The position numbers were made by a program, and so were the translations under genes. From positions 1 to 64,000 of the forward strand of contig JAOAPY010000038.1 of the NCBI GenBank assembly GCA_025463135.1: a stretch of 64,000 nt of DNA. Direction: 5' to 3'. This DNA comes from Acidobacteriota bacterium (GTDB taxonomy: Bacteria; Acidobacteriota; Blastocatellia; Pyrinomonadales; Pyrinomonadaceae). Shown piece after piece: positions 7,973 to 17,266 of the stretch. Under the pieces are notes generated by a model, which searched no databases, was not told the DNA's origin, and saw only the letters and a program-made list of their open reading frames with translations. Every line of letters begins with the position of its first letter. Within the stretch, counting starts at the first letter, position 1.

Positions 7973-10522
7973 TCAGGAACTGTTGCCATGGCCGTTCGAT
8001 CTGAGAAGAACCTCACGTCCGACCAGATACAGCAAGAGCATCAGGATCAAAAACGGAATCATCGATAACAGATCGCCGTTCGCTCCTCCGAACAGTGGAT
8101 TATTCTTTGTCGCCCAGTCTTCGACGGACTTGTTAAAGTCTGCCAAGCCCTGTCGCGGTACTCCCTGCAAGATGGCGATCACAATGGCGGCCAGCGCGCC
8201 ACCCGCGATATATCCCGAAGCCATCAACACGCCGGGACTCTTATCAGTTTCAGCGACCAGTTGGTCCTCGGTGAGTTTCTTGTGCTTCAGTTTGCTGCGC
8301 AGGTAACGATCGACGCCCCAACGAATCAGGCCGCCAATGAAAATCGGACTGGAGGACGACAGCGGCAGATACACACCTACCGCAAACGCCAGCGAGGGTA
8401 TTCCGCTCATTTCCAGAACGATGGCTATCATCACGCCCAACAAGACCAGGCCCCAGGGCAATTGCCGGTTCAAGATGCCCTTGATGATGTACGACATCAA
8501 CGTGGCTTTGGGCGCATCGTATTTCGTTACCGCCGATCCATCCGGTCTCACTTTGTGGATACCGTTGATGCCGGGATCGGCGAGGTAAATCGGGACGCCC
8601 TGATCATTCAGCATGTAACGTCCGGCTGGACCACCAATGGTGTCAGTCTTGTGCCACGGCCGGTACATTCCACTGTCACTGTTAGCCTGTGGGCCTTTTA
8701 GTTTTTCAGGCGCGCCCGCGTTGCCGGGCTCGGTCTTCAAGGTGGCGGGAAAATTTTCCTCGACTTTATAAACGACTTTGCCGCCTCCATCGACCAGGTA
8801 CTGGCCCGGGTCTAAACCGGCAACCGCCGAGGCGCCTGCTTCATTCTTCAGGACGCGATAGTTGCCCGGTGTGGACGGCTTGATTTGATCCGCAAAAGCA
8901 GGCAGCGAACTCGCTTTGGCCGGATCCAACATCACGTTCCTGGTAGCCGCTTCAAAACTAAGACGCGGCACATAGACGGTCGCTGAATCGTTTAGGAGCA
9001 ATAAAATCGGCCCCAGGATCAACGCCGAAGCAAAGGCGCCGACCAGGATGGCAATCTGCTGTAGCCTTGGTGTTGAGCCAATCAGGAATCCCGTCTTTAG
9101 ATCCTGTGAGGTTGTGCCGCCATTTGATGAAGCGATGCAAACAATGCCGCCGATGGAAAGGGCCGTAATGTAATACGATGGTCCAGTCCAACCGATCAAC
9201 AAGAAAATCAAGCACGTTAACAGCAGCGTCGCTACTGTCATGCCGGAAATCGGATTTGAAGATGAACCGATCTCTCCAGTAAGGCGCGAGGAAACCGTGA
9301 CAAACAGAAAGCCAAAGGCAACGATCAGAATTGCGCCCAGGATGTTCCAGCGCAGATTCAACTGCGGAAAGATCATAATCAGGCCCAGCAGCGCGATGAT
9401 CCCGCCGATCACAAACTTCATGGAAAGATCCTGATCTGTTCGCGGCGCATTGTCCGTGGCCGCCTGGCCTCCCCGAAGATCGGCAAGACCACCCTTTAAT
9501 CCGCTCCAGATTGTCGGCAGCGAGCGAAACAGGCTGATGATGCCACCGGCTGCGACGGCGCCTGCTCCAATGTAAAGCACGTAAGCGCCGCGAATCTGAC
9601 CGGGACTCATTTCACTAATGGGAACAGTTCCCGGTGGCAGGATGGCGGTCGCTCCTTCGCCAAAGAATTTTATTGCAGGGATCAGGACCAGATAAGCCAG
9701 CACACCACCGGCACACATGATCGAGGCGATCCTAGGACCGATGATGTACCCGACCCCCAAAAGTGCTGGAGAGATTTCCGCCGAGATCGAGCCGGCTTTG
9801 AACGGCGCGCCAAAGACTTTCTCTGGCGTGTCTTTCCACCCCTTAAAGCCCGTCATCAGAACCTGGTAAAGAAAACCGACACCGAGTCCCGCAAAGATCG
9901 TCTTGGCTCCGGTTGATTCGCCTTCATCCACTATGCCTTCATGGCCCTCGGCGCCTTTGGCGGCCGCGGCTCGCGACTCGGCTGAGGCGCCGGCTTTCAA
10001 AACTTCCGCGCAAGCTGTGCCTTCGGGGTATTTCAAATAACCATGTTGGGCCACAATCAGCGCTCGCCGCAGTGGAATCATCATCAGGATCCCAAGCAGT
10101 CCACCCAGCATCGCCACCAACATCACGCGTGTGAATTCCAGATCCAGTCCCAGAATCATGATCGCGGGCATCGTCACACCTACGCCGAAGGCAATCGATT
10201 CACCTGCAGAGCCTGCCGTCTGCACGATGTTGTTCTCGAGAATGGTCGCGTCGCGCAAACCAAACTTCGAGAACAATCGAAAGATTGTGATCGAGATCAC
10301 GGCCACCGGTATTGAGGCACTGACAGTCAGACCCACCTTCAGTACTAAATAGAGCGAGGAGGCGCCGAACACCATGCCCAACAGGGTTCCAATAAGGAGC
10401 GGCAACGGAGTCAGTTCCGGCAGTGTCACGCCGGCGGGTATGTACGGCCTAAACGTTGCCAGGTATGGATTCGACGACTCCAGGTTCGAACGCTCGTTGG
10501 CGCCGATGCTTTCAGAAGACAT
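7973..10522 (-). CDS. OPT-family oligopeptide (or metal-chelate) transporter
   Basis: 849 residues with roughly 14-16 hydrophobic segments. The N-terminal region after SLYLVLKVGLTVSASIPVAVISI is typical of bacterial OPT proteins, as are KYPEGTACAEVLKAG and NGGTTSQDLKTGFLIGSTPRLQQ. An unusually long hydrophilic insertion of about 130 residues near 540-670 lies between membrane segments; it is rich in Gly, Pro and Ala and includes GQYLVDGGGKVVYKVE and GRYMLNDQGVPIYLADPG. The protein imports short peptides or metal complexes using the proton gradient. It is one gene in length, has its own terminator, and the divergent M14 peptidase next door suggests peptide use. Confidence 0.88.
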   Translation of the reverse strand: MSSESIGANERSNLESSNPYLATFRPYIPAGVTLPELTPLPLLIGTLLGMVFGASSLYLVLKVGLTVSASIPVAVISITIFRLFSKFGLRDATILENNIVQTAGSAGESIAFGVGVTMPAIMILGLDLEFTRVMLVAMLGGLLGILMMIPLRRALIVAQHGYLKYPEGTACAEVLKAGASAESRAAAAKGAEGHEGIVDEGESTGAKTIFAGLGVGFLYQVLMTGFKGWKDTPEKVFGAPFKAGSISAEISPALLGVGYIIGPRIASIMCAGGVLAYLVLIPAIKFFGEGATAILPPGTVPISEMSPGQIRGAYVLYIGAGAVAAGGIISLFRSLPTIWSGLKGGLADLRGGQAATDNAPRTDQDLSMKFVIGGIIALLGLIMIFPQLNLRWNILGAILIVAFGFLFVTVSSRLTGEIGSSSNPISGMTVATLLLTCLIFLLIGWTGPSYYITALSIGGIVCIASSNGGTTSQDLKTGFLIGSTPRLQQIAILVGAFASALILGPILLLLNDSATVYVPRLSFEAATRNVMLDPAKASSLPAFADQIKPSTPGNYRVLKNEAGASAVAGLDPGQYLVDGGGKVVYKVEENFPATLKTEPGNAGAPEKLKGPQANSDSGMYRPWHKTDTIGGPAGRYMLNDQGVPIYLADPGINGIHKVRPDGSAVTKYDAPKATLMSYIIKGILNRQLPWGLVLLGVMIAIVLEMSGIPSLAFAVGVYLPLSSSSPIFIGGLIRWGVDRYLRSKLKHKKLTEDQLVAETDKSPGVLMASGYIAGGALAAIVIAILQGVPRQGLADFNKSVEDWATKNNPLFGGANGDLLSMIPFLILMLLLYLVGREVLLRSNGHGNSS

Positions 10523-10778
10523 CTATTGACCTCCAACAAATTTGGTACAGGGAGAGCGCGGGGTTTGCTTAAGTCCTCGCTACTTTACACGCGCGAGCCG
10601 AAACAGGGCAAGCGGATTGTATGATGAGCATTGGTCCATAGTGGTTGGCAAGGGCCGCGGTGGCACAGACTTCAGTCTATGCGACTTACGTCGGCTCTCT
10701 AAGCACTTGTAATTATTGTTGATTGCTCATCGTCGCCGTGATATCAGTGGCTTCGTATAATTTGCCCGCGGAGATTGA

Positions 10779-13220
10779 ATGCAACCAAACAAAATACGAA
10801 CCTTGATCGCCGCCTTCTGCTCGGTCTTCATTGTTAGCATTGGTGCCGGCTTCGGCAGCGAAGTTCCGGCCACAGGAACCATCGCAACCGCGGCGTCTTC
10901 TCAAATTCCCGCGCCGGAAGATGTGCTGAGCTTTCACCCCGGTGACGACCGTAAGCTGGCGAGCTGGCAAAAAGTTCTCGAGTATTTTCAAAGACTCGAC
11001 GCCGCGAGTGATCGAGTTCAGTTTGCTGAGCTGGGCAAGACGACAATGGGAGCGCCCTTTGTAATGGCAACCATCAGCGCGCCTGAGAACCTGGCGCGAC
11101 TCGATGAGTGTCGAAGCATTCAGGAACAGCTCGCCGACCCGCGCAAGCTTGGTCGCAACCCTGATGCGAAAGCGGCGGAACTGATCAAAAGAGGCAAGAC
11201 GATCGTCTTGATCACTTGTGGCATACACTCCACCGAAGTCGGTTCATACCTCTCGAGCATGCTCATCGCGCATCGTCTGGCTTCGTCGAATGATCCGGAG
11301 ATAAAGGAGATCCTCGACAACACGATCATCCTGCTGGTGCCCTCGCTGAATCCGGACGGCGTGGACATCGTGAAAAAGTGGTACGACAAAACTCTCGGCA
11401 CGCCCTATGAAGGCACGGACCCGCCGGAGCTTTATCACAAGTACACGGGCCATGATGACAATCGCGACTGGTATGCGTTTACCCAGGTTGAGACTCAGAT
11501 TACGGTAGATAAAATTCACAACGTCTGGCATCCGCAGATCGTCCACGACATTCATCAACAGGGCGAGTTTGGTTCGCGTCTGTTTCTGCCGCCGTACATG
11601 AAACCTGTGGAGCCAAACGTCCCGAAACAAATTGTCGAGGGCTATACCGAACTCGGAAACTACATGGCGCGGGAAATGCGCGCCGCCGGATTCAAAGGGA
11701 TAACGACGGATTCGACCTATGACGCCTGGTCACCGTCACGCGCGTACTCGCATTATCACGGCGGCGTGCGCATCCTGTCGGAGACTGCGTCGTGCCGACT
11801 TGCTACGCCAATCAACGTCAAGTTCGATCAATTGCGTCCCGGCGAAGGTTACGATCCGCGCAAAGTGGCCGCGAATTTCGGTCCCGTGTGGCAAGGCGGC
11901 GAGTGGCACATTCGCGACATCACCAATCACATGACCTCGGCAGCTCTCTTTTTGCTAAAGCACGCCGCGCAGAACCGCGAGCAGTGGCTCCAGAGATTTT
12001 ATGAGATTGGAATAGAGGCAGTGCGTAATCGCAGGAGGGGTGAACTGACCGCTTTGCTTGTTCTGCCTTCAGCAAGCGAACAAAGATTTACTAATTTATT
12101 GGGAGCAAAAAGCTCGGACCATCTTCTGGGAATCCTGGAGACCGGCGCCGTGGAAACTGAGGCAACCCGTCGCTTCGTCCTGCAAGGAAGAGTCTACCCG
12201 GCCGGCACCGAAGTCATCTCCATGAATCAACCTTATTCGGCATTTGCCAGGGCCCTGCTCCAGGTGCAGCGCTATCCTGATTTACGAGACGCTTTGGGCA
12301 AACCGATCGCGCCTTACGATGTTACAGCGCATACGCTTTCGTTACTGATGGGGGTCGAAGTCAAGCCTGTGTTTGGGCCTATCCATTATGCGAAGTTGCA
12401 GACAGAACCGCAGGGCAGGAATGGCGGCTGTGGGGATGGAGCGCTGCGCGGAGTTTACCGATCGCATGTTCCGTCAATGGATGAAGGGTGGACCCGTTGG
12501 GTGCTTGATAAGCAGGGATGCACGAATTACGTTGCGCTGGAAGATCGCGAGGTACGAGCCGGGAATCTACGGCAGAAGTTCGAATCGATCGTAATTCCTG
12601 ATCAATTGCCGGCCTCGATTCTCACCGGATATAAATCCGGAACGATGCCATCGGAATATGTTGGAGGCCTCGGTGAAAAGGGGGTCAAGGCTTTGCGCGA
12701 GTTTGTGGAGCAAGGCGGCACGGTTGTTTGTTTGAATCGTGCTTCCGACTTTGCGATCGATCAATTCAAACTGCCGCTGCGTGATGTGGTGGCGGGTTTA
12801 CCGCACACAGAATTCTATGTTCCCGGATCAATCCTGCGCCTTGCGCTCGACACTTCAAATCCCATTGCCGCCGGCATGTCCAAAGAATCAGTTGCCTGGG
12901 CCGAAGATTCGCCCGTGTTCGAAGTGTTGAGTGTCACGCGAGCGTTAAGTGGCACCGGCGTCTCGCCCGTGGGCGTTCGCGACAAGCACGCCAACATCGG
13001 CGAGACGCCGATGCCACAAGTACACGTCATCGGCTGGTACCCGAAGGACAAAGATCCTTTGCTTTCCGGCTGGCTGTTAGGCGGTGAACGTATCAAGGGC
13101 AAAGCCGCGCTTGTCGAAGTCACTCTGGGCGAAGGCAGCATCATTCTCTTCGGCTTTCGGCCCCAATACCGTGGTCAATCCATCGCGACTTATCCGCTAT
13201 TCTTCAAAGCGATTCGTTAG
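10779..13220 (+). CDS. Secreted M14-family zinc carboxypeptidase-like protein
   Basis: 813 residues starting with a signal-like hydrophobic stretch (about 8-25). The M14 zinc site is visible as HSTE (H150-xx-E153) in ITCGIHSTEVGSYL. The later HDIHQQGEFGSRLFLPP segment probably supplies the third zinc ligand and substrate contacts, and LVPSLNPDGVD is the usual M14 strand. The C-terminal half (from about 560) has a glutamine-amidotransferase-like look (SILTGYKSGTMPSEYVGGLGEKG ... FVEQGGTVVCLNRASDF). An in-frame 69-bp palindromic element encodes about residues 724-746 (see findings). It is likely periplasmic or secreted and trims peptides. Divergent from the OPT transporter. Confidence 0.85.
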   Translation: MQPNKIRTLIAAFCSVFIVSIGAGFGSEVPATGTIATAASSQIPAPEDVLSFHPGDDRKLASWQKVLEYFQRLDAASDRVQFAELGKTTMGAPFVMATISAPENLARLDECRSIQEQLADPRKLGRNPDAKAAELIKRGKTIVLITCGIHSTEVGSYLSSMLIAHRLASSNDPEIKEILDNTIILLVPSLNPDGVDIVKKWYDKTLGTPYEGTDPPELYHKYTGHDDNRDWYAFTQVETQITVDKIHNVWHPQIVHDIHQQGEFGSRLFLPPYMKPVEPNVPKQIVEGYTELGNYMAREMRAAGFKGITTDSTYDAWSPSRAYSHYHGGVRILSETASCRLATPINVKFDQLRPGEGYDPRKVAANFGPVWQGGEWHIRDITNHMTSAALFLLKHAAQNREQWLQRFYEIGIEAVRNRRRGELTALLVLPSASEQRFTNLLGAKSSDHLLGILETGAVETEATRRFVLQGRVYPAGTEVISMNQPYSAFARALLQVQRYPDLRDALGKPIAPYDVTAHTLSLLMGVEVKPVFGPIHYAKLQTEPQGRNGGCGDGALRGVYRSHVPSMDEGWTRWVLDKQGCTNYVALEDREVRAGNLRQKFESIVIPDQLPASILTGYKSGTMPSEYVGGLGEKGVKALREFVEQGGTVVCLNRASDFAIDQFKLPLRDVVAGLPHTEFYVPGSILRLALDTSNPIAAGMSKESVAWAEDSPVFEVLSVTRALSGTGVSPVGVRDKHANIGETPMPQVHVIGWYPKDKDPLLSGWLLGGERIKGKAALVEVTLGEGSIILFGFRPQYRGQSIATYPLFFKAIR
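12949..13017. repeat. In-frame palindromic element inside the M14 peptidase gene
   Basis: The arm GTGGCACCGGCGTCTCGCC is answered by GGCGAGACGCCGATGCCAC 30 bases later. The whole element is 69 bp, exactly 23 codons, and adds the segment SGTGVSPVGVRDKHANIGET plus a few residues. The same family lies between genes at 22568-22646. Confidence 0.8.
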
Positions 13221-13221
13221 T

Positions 13222-13345
13222 ACAACGCGCTGCCAGCCTGTTGTATTCGTTTCGTCTAGAAAGCGCACTTGTGCGCCCGCGTGCGAAAGGTTCAAATGGA
13301 AGTGGAGGGTTACGCGCGTCGGGACCACCCGTGCGCTTTCTAAAC
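13222..13345. repeat. Two partial palindromic elements after the M14 gene
   Basis: TACAACGCGCTGCCAGCCTGTTGTA (written from about 13222) is a half-copy of the GGCTGGCAGCC family seen at 21641-21716. It is followed by AGAAAGCGCACTTGTGCG at about 13258, answered by GTGCGCTTTCT near 13331. A related, weaker copy of the second type (AGAAAGGCACTTGTGCCCG) is at about 36530. Confidence 0.55.
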
Positions 13346-13452
13346 TATCGGGACAATCGCCAATCGCGCAGGGGCAGAACCTTTCTGTTGACCCTAACGT
13401 ATGATAAATCGCCCGGCGCGGCAAAATTTTGAATAACAGCGCCCAGGCCTGA

Positions 13453-14145
13453 ATGGTCACTTTTCTTTTCACTTCCATCGTTCTGCTCGCTTTCCTGGTT
13501 GTCGCCTTGTATTTCTGGCAGAAACCTGCAACCAGGAAGATCGAAACCTTCGAGAATTCTCCCGCCTATCTTCCACCTCCAGCGGCCAGCCGCCTTTTTG
13601 GCGAGACCGTGAATTCAGATCCAGAGGGCAACACAGACGATTTGGCAACTCAACGCGAGCTGTTGCTTGCACGGGCTCTCGCCGGCGACAACACAGCCGC
13701 GGAAGAGGCGCACCGAACCTTTGACCCGCAGACTTATGGTGAGATACTGACAGCGCTGGTAAAGCAAGCCGATTCCGATGCCAAGCTGCTTTCAGTGCTT
13801 TCCTACATCATAGGCAACGAATTGCCGGTCAATAGCGAATTGGCGCAGGCAACGATCAAGTCATGGTCAAGCGCGCCCGACCGCTGCTCGACACCCAGGA
13901 CGCTGCACATTACGGCCCTCGCGGATGATGCCCGGCTTTATCAAGGCACCGTCGCCGCCGCTTTGAATTTCTGGAGACAGGGATTGTTGGCCGATGTTTC
14001 AGCCGCGGAGTTGCGCGCTCTCTTTGACGGAGAGTATTGGGTCCTTTCTACGCAAACGAGAAGTTCCGGCGCCGGCTTCGTTTTGAAGCGGGCCCTCGCA
14101 AAAGCACGTCGCGAACTGGAAAGCGCGATGCGCGTTACTAAATGA
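13453..14145 (+). CDS. Membrane-anchored hypothetical protein upstream of the SPFH gene
   Basis: 230 residues with an N-terminal transmembrane helix (about residues 4-21, FLFTSIVLLAFLVVALYF) and a soluble, alpha-helical C-terminal part. No domain is recognised. ATG start at 13453. The gene ends 43 bases before the SPFH-protein gene in the same direction, so the two are probably cotranscribed and may form a membrane complex; this is inference from position only. Confidence 0.65.
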   Translation: MVTFLFTSIVLLAFLVVALYFWQKPATRKIETFENSPAYLPPPAASRLFGETVNSDPEGNTDDLATQRELLLARALAGDNTAAEEAHRTFDPQTYGEILTALVKQADSDAKLLSVLSYIIGNELPVNSELAQATIKSWSSAPDRCSTPRTLHITALADDARLYQGTVAAALNFWRQGLLADVSAAELRALFDGEYWVLSTQTRSSGAGFVLKRALAKARRELESAMRVTK

Positions 14146-14188
14146 ACTCCATTTTCTCCCAACCTCTGAAGGGTGAGGTCTAAAAATT

Positions 14189-16366
14189 ATGAACTTCGAT
14201 ATCTTTACACTGCTCCCTGTCCTCGTGATCGGTTTTGTCCTTTTGATCGTGTTGCTGATCATTCTGAATCGCATCCTGGTAAATGTCGGGGCAAGAGAGA
14301 TCGCCATTAAAGAACGGCGCTATTTCGGTTCGAAGATGCCCCCGGGTCGGGTGGTCGCGACCGAAGGCGAAGTCGGCATTCAGGCAGACGTGCTCAAACC
14401 CGGCCTGCACCTGATCCGTTTTCCGTTTGAGAAGGTAGTCCGCAAAGTTCCTCTGATTGAAATTGGCGCCGACGAGTTGGGAATTGTCGAAGCGATCGAC
14501 GGCGAGCCGATGGCCCCTGGCCGCATCTTCGCACCCGATCGTGCTCAGAATGCGCACAATAATTTTCAGGATCCGATCGCGTTCATCAAGCAAGGCGGAG
14601 TGAAAGGCATTCAACTGCGGACACTCCCGCCGGGCTTGTGGCCCATCCATCCTTACCTGTTCAGAGTTTCAGTTGCCAAGACGACGGTTATTCCCCAGGG
14701 CAAAGTCGGAATCATCATGGCCGCCGACGGCGCGCCGCTCGACGCGGGCCGCTTGCTCGCGAAAGCCATCGCCGGGCACCTCAGCTTTCAGAATGCCGAA
14801 CTGTTCTCTTCGTCGGGCGGCCAACGCGGTCCGCAGGTCGACATCCTGACGCCGGGGACGTATCGCATCCTGACGCAGTCGGTGCCGTTGGAAGGCGGCA
14901 CGGACGTAAAGCCCGGACTGTTTACGATCAGGCTTTACGATGCCACCGTGATTAATGAGAACCAGATTGGTCTCGTTGAAGCGTTGGATGGTTCGCCTTT
15001 GAATCCCGGCGACTATGTTGCCGAATCGGTTGCAGGCCACGACAACTTCCAGGATGGACATGAATTCATCGACGGTAAGGGACAGCGCGGTCCGCAGAAG
15101 GACATCCTGCTGCCCGGCACCTATTACATCAACCCGTTGCTTTTCAAGGTCATTCTCGAATCGGCAAAAGAGGTGAAGCCGGGCGAGGTTGCCGTGATCG
15201 TCTCGAACACCGGCAAAGACCCATCCGACGATATTCGTCGCCAGATGGCCGCGAAAGTTCGCGAGCGCATGGAGCGCGAAGAAAAAGAACAGGCCGCGCA
15301 ATCCGCCGTCCATCTCGATAAGGCCGACGCGGAAGAAATAAAGAGCGAATTGCTGAACGGTGACCCGGCGGATCGGCGCCTTGATGAAGGCGCGCACGAA
15401 GCCTATGTCGTACCCGAGGGCTATCGCGGCATTCAGGAAACGGTAGTCGGTCCCGGCCGCTACTACGTCAACACACTGGCCATTACGCCCATCATCATTC
15501 CCACGACCAACCAGACGGTGGAGTGGACTTCGGGCGAAGTCGTTAACACCTTCAACCCGTTTGAAGTGATCTCGAAAGACGGCTTTACGATGCAGTTGGA
15601 AGTGCGCGTTGTGTTTCGCGTCAAGCCGGAAGATGCTCCCTTCATGGTCGCGAAGATCGGCGGCATCGAACGCTTGATTCAAAACGTGATGCATCCGCTG
15701 ATTGACTCGATCTTCCGCAACCAGGCTTCGGAATCATCGGCGATGGCTTACCTGCAAAACCGACATGAAGAACAGGAACGCGCCGAAGCCCGCGTGCGCG
15801 CGCACCTGTTGAAGTATCACGTCGATGTCGTCAACGTCCTCATCTGCCACATTCACCTGCCCGAAGAGCTGATGAAAACACAGACCGAAAAAATTCTCGC
15901 GGAACAGCGCCAGAGCATGTACAACGCGCAACGCGAGGCTGAGGACAAGCGCATCCAACTGGAACGCACGAAGTCGCAAGCCGATAACCAGAAAGACCTG
16001 ATGCAGGCCACGGTGGGTGTCGAAATATCCGGCAAGCGCGCCGAACAGCGCCGGGCCGAGGGCGAAGGCGAAGCTCACTACATTCTGCAAACCGGCAAAG
16101 CCGAAGCCGAGAAGGTGCGGCTGATGGGTGAAGCACAGGGCGTTGCCTATCGCGAGCAAGTCAACGCGCTCGGCGCCCAGGGAGTGGCTTTGGTCGAAGT
16201 GCTGAAAGTGATTGGCGAGAAAGGTGTGCGTATCACTCCGGACATCATGGCTTCCGGTGGAGGAAACGAAGGCAGCGGCGGCGGCATTGGCACGCTGTTG
16301 CTGTTGAATCTCTTCCGCAACCAGATGAATCTGCCGGCCACCAACGGCGAGAAGGCCGAGCGGTAA
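14189..16366 (+). CDS. Flotillin-like SPFH/band-7 protein with N-terminal tandem repeats
   Basis: 725 residues. An N-terminal transmembrane helix (about 8-30) is followed by three tandem repeats of about 58 residues (roughly 96-153, 173-227, 260-314) sharing a GIVEAIDGEP..PG start, a NFQD/SFQN middle and a GQRGPQ-DIL-PGTYYI end. The SPFH core runs from about 415 to 560, with TMQLEVRVVFRV and FRNQASESSAMAYLQNR. A long charged coiled coil of flotillin type (EKILAEQRQSMYNAQREAEDKRIQLERTK) covers about 565-660, and a Gly-rich segment (ASGGGNEGSGGGIGT) precedes the C-terminus. Such proteins assemble as membrane microdomain scaffolds. An operon with the preceding membrane protein is likely. Confidence 0.85.
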   Translation: MNFDIFTLLPVLVIGFVLLIVLLIILNRILVNVGAREIAIKERRYFGSKMPPGRVVATEGEVGIQADVLKPGLHLIRFPFEKVVRKVPLIEIGADELGIVEAIDGEPMAPGRIFAPDRAQNAHNNFQDPIAFIKQGGVKGIQLRTLPPGLWPIHPYLFRVSVAKTTVIPQGKVGIIMAADGAPLDAGRLLAKAIAGHLSFQNAELFSSSGGQRGPQVDILTPGTYRILTQSVPLEGGTDVKPGLFTIRLYDATVINENQIGLVEALDGSPLNPGDYVAESVAGHDNFQDGHEFIDGKGQRGPQKDILLPGTYYINPLLFKVILESAKEVKPGEVAVIVSNTGKDPSDDIRRQMAAKVRERMEREEKEQAAQSAVHLDKADAEEIKSELLNGDPADRRLDEGAHEAYVVPEGYRGIQETVVGPGRYYVNTLAITPIIIPTTNQTVEWTSGEVVNTFNPFEVISKDGFTMQLEVRVVFRVKPEDAPFMVAKIGGIERLIQNVMHPLIDSIFRNQASESSAMAYLQNRHEEQERAEARVRAHLLKYHVDVVNVLICHIHLPEELMKTQTEKILAEQRQSMYNAQREAEDKRIQLERTKSQADNQKDLMQATVGVEISGKRAEQRRAEGEGEAHYILQTGKAEAEKVRLMGEAQGVAYREQVNALGAQGVALVEVLKVIGEKGVRITPDIMASGGGNEGSGGGIGTLLLLNLFRNQMNLPATNGEKAER

Positions 16367-16390
16367 GGTTAGTTCCTCACATTTGTCTTC

Positions 16391-16439
16391 AGCCTGCGAA
16401 GCAGGCGACAGCATAAAGCCTGGGGCGCAAGCCCCAGGC
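16391..16439. repeat. Two short hairpins after the SPFH gene
   Basis: AGCCTGCGAAGCAGGCGAC (16391-16409) and GCCTGGGGCGCAAGCCCCAGGC (16418-16439, written as two 8-base arms around GCGCAA) each fold on themselves. The second is a near-perfect hairpin without a T-tract. They sit between the SPFH stop and a small gene and are of the short intergenic-repeat type rather than canonical terminators. Confidence 0.6.
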
Positions 16440-16491
16440 GATCAATCAAACAAACGGCAGCGAAAACAATTCTTAGACAGGAGAAAGAGTC

Positions 16492-16656
16492 ATGGCCAGA
16501 GAGAAACTAGCGAGTGAAGCCTTTGATGCCATTCATGATGAAGCTCTCAAACTTCTTCAAATTGAGGATTTGCCGCATAACGCTAAAGAGGGCTTAAGGC
16601 GAATAGTCGCCCTCGCTCGTTATCAATTTGACATAAGAAGTGAAAGAGAGAAGTAG
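16492..16656 (+). CDS. Small hypothetical protein, 54 residues
   Basis: A short frame starts with ATG at 16492, with AGGAG nine bases upstream, and ends with TAG at 16654-16656. The product is charged and helical (starts MAREKLASEAFDAIHDEALK, ends RYQFDIRSEREK) and has no signal peptide. It matches no family I can name. Its clear ribosome-binding site and balanced codon use favour a real gene. It may be a small regulator or the antitoxin-like partner of the DUF2283 pair converging from the right, but nothing in the sequence proves that. Confidence 0.55.
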   Translation: MAREKLASEAFDAIHDEALKLLQIEDLPHNAKEGLRRIVALARYQFDIRSEREK

Positions 16657-16715
16657 GAGGTCGCGGGAGGGCTCTTCTAACCGACAGAAACAAGGGCGTT
16701 CCCCCGGCAGCTTGT

Positions 16716-16931
16716 TCAGGCCCCAATTGTTTCTACGTCAACTCGCAACTCCTTTGGAACAGTTGCAACCGAAAAATTCAGCTTTTCAAATCCGATAACG
16801 TGTCCCTGCCGATCCTTCATTAGGATTACCTCGTCGCCGGTTTCTTCGCAGACATATTCATCTTCAGGTGCACCAAACCAGACTGTAAGAGTGTTCCCTG
16901 TGCGATCGTAAAATACTTTCAGTTGCTCCAT
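16716..16931 (-). CDS. DUF2283 domain protein
   Basis: 71 residues covering a whole DUF2283 domain: YDRTGNTLTVWF at the start, EYVCEETGDEVILMKDRQGHVIGFEKLNFS in the middle. These small cytoplasmic proteins usually lie beside a DUF4258-like or toxin-like partner, as here: the partner gene overlaps by 13 bases upstream (16919-17236). This arrangement suggests an antitoxin-like role, but no function has been shown in the sequence. Confidence 0.75.
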   Translation of the reverse strand: MEQLKVFYDRTGNTLTVWFGAPEDEYVCEETGDEVILMKDRQGHVIGFEKLNFSVATVPKELRVDVETIGA

Positions 16932-17236
16932 ATGAGTTTACCTTCCTTTATCGCATCGGTCGGAAACATCGTAATCAGGAAACCGTCGCCATTCAACCTC
17001 TTAACAACAGCGCAAATCCAGCGTTTTGGACGTTCGAGCTTATAGAACAAATAAACGGTCGGATCATTACGACTTTGCCGAATTTCGTCTGGCTGTTTCA
17101 GTGTGTTCTGAACGTCAGTTTCGCGTCCGAGCATCACAGGATGCTTGATCGTGACGATCAAAGTCCAGTAGTTACCTGAGACTCGCACCATGAAACCGAG
17201 GGGCGTTGGTACTTCAAAAAGTATCTCGTCTGCCAC
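16919..17236 (-). CDS. DUF4258-like small protein, partner of DUF2283 (putative toxin-like)
   Basis: 105 residues with the conserved string IKHPVMLGRETDVQNTLKQP followed by RQSRNDPTVYLFYK, ICAVVKRLNGDGFLITMF and a C-terminal Trp. This pattern belongs to the small proteins that accompany DUF2283 genes and resembles RelE-fold proteins. It overlaps the DUF2283 gene by 13 bases, so translation is probably coupled. A toxin-antitoxin role is inferred from gene order and fold resemblance only. Confidence 0.65.
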   Translation of the reverse strand: MADEILFEVPTPLGFMVRVSGNYWTLIVTIKHPVMLGRETDVQNTLKQPDEIRQSRNDPTVYLFYKLERPKRWICAVVKRLNGDGFLITMFPTDAIKEGKLIWSN

Positions 17237-17266
17237 TCAGCCTCCAGCCTCAAATCCACTTGACAC

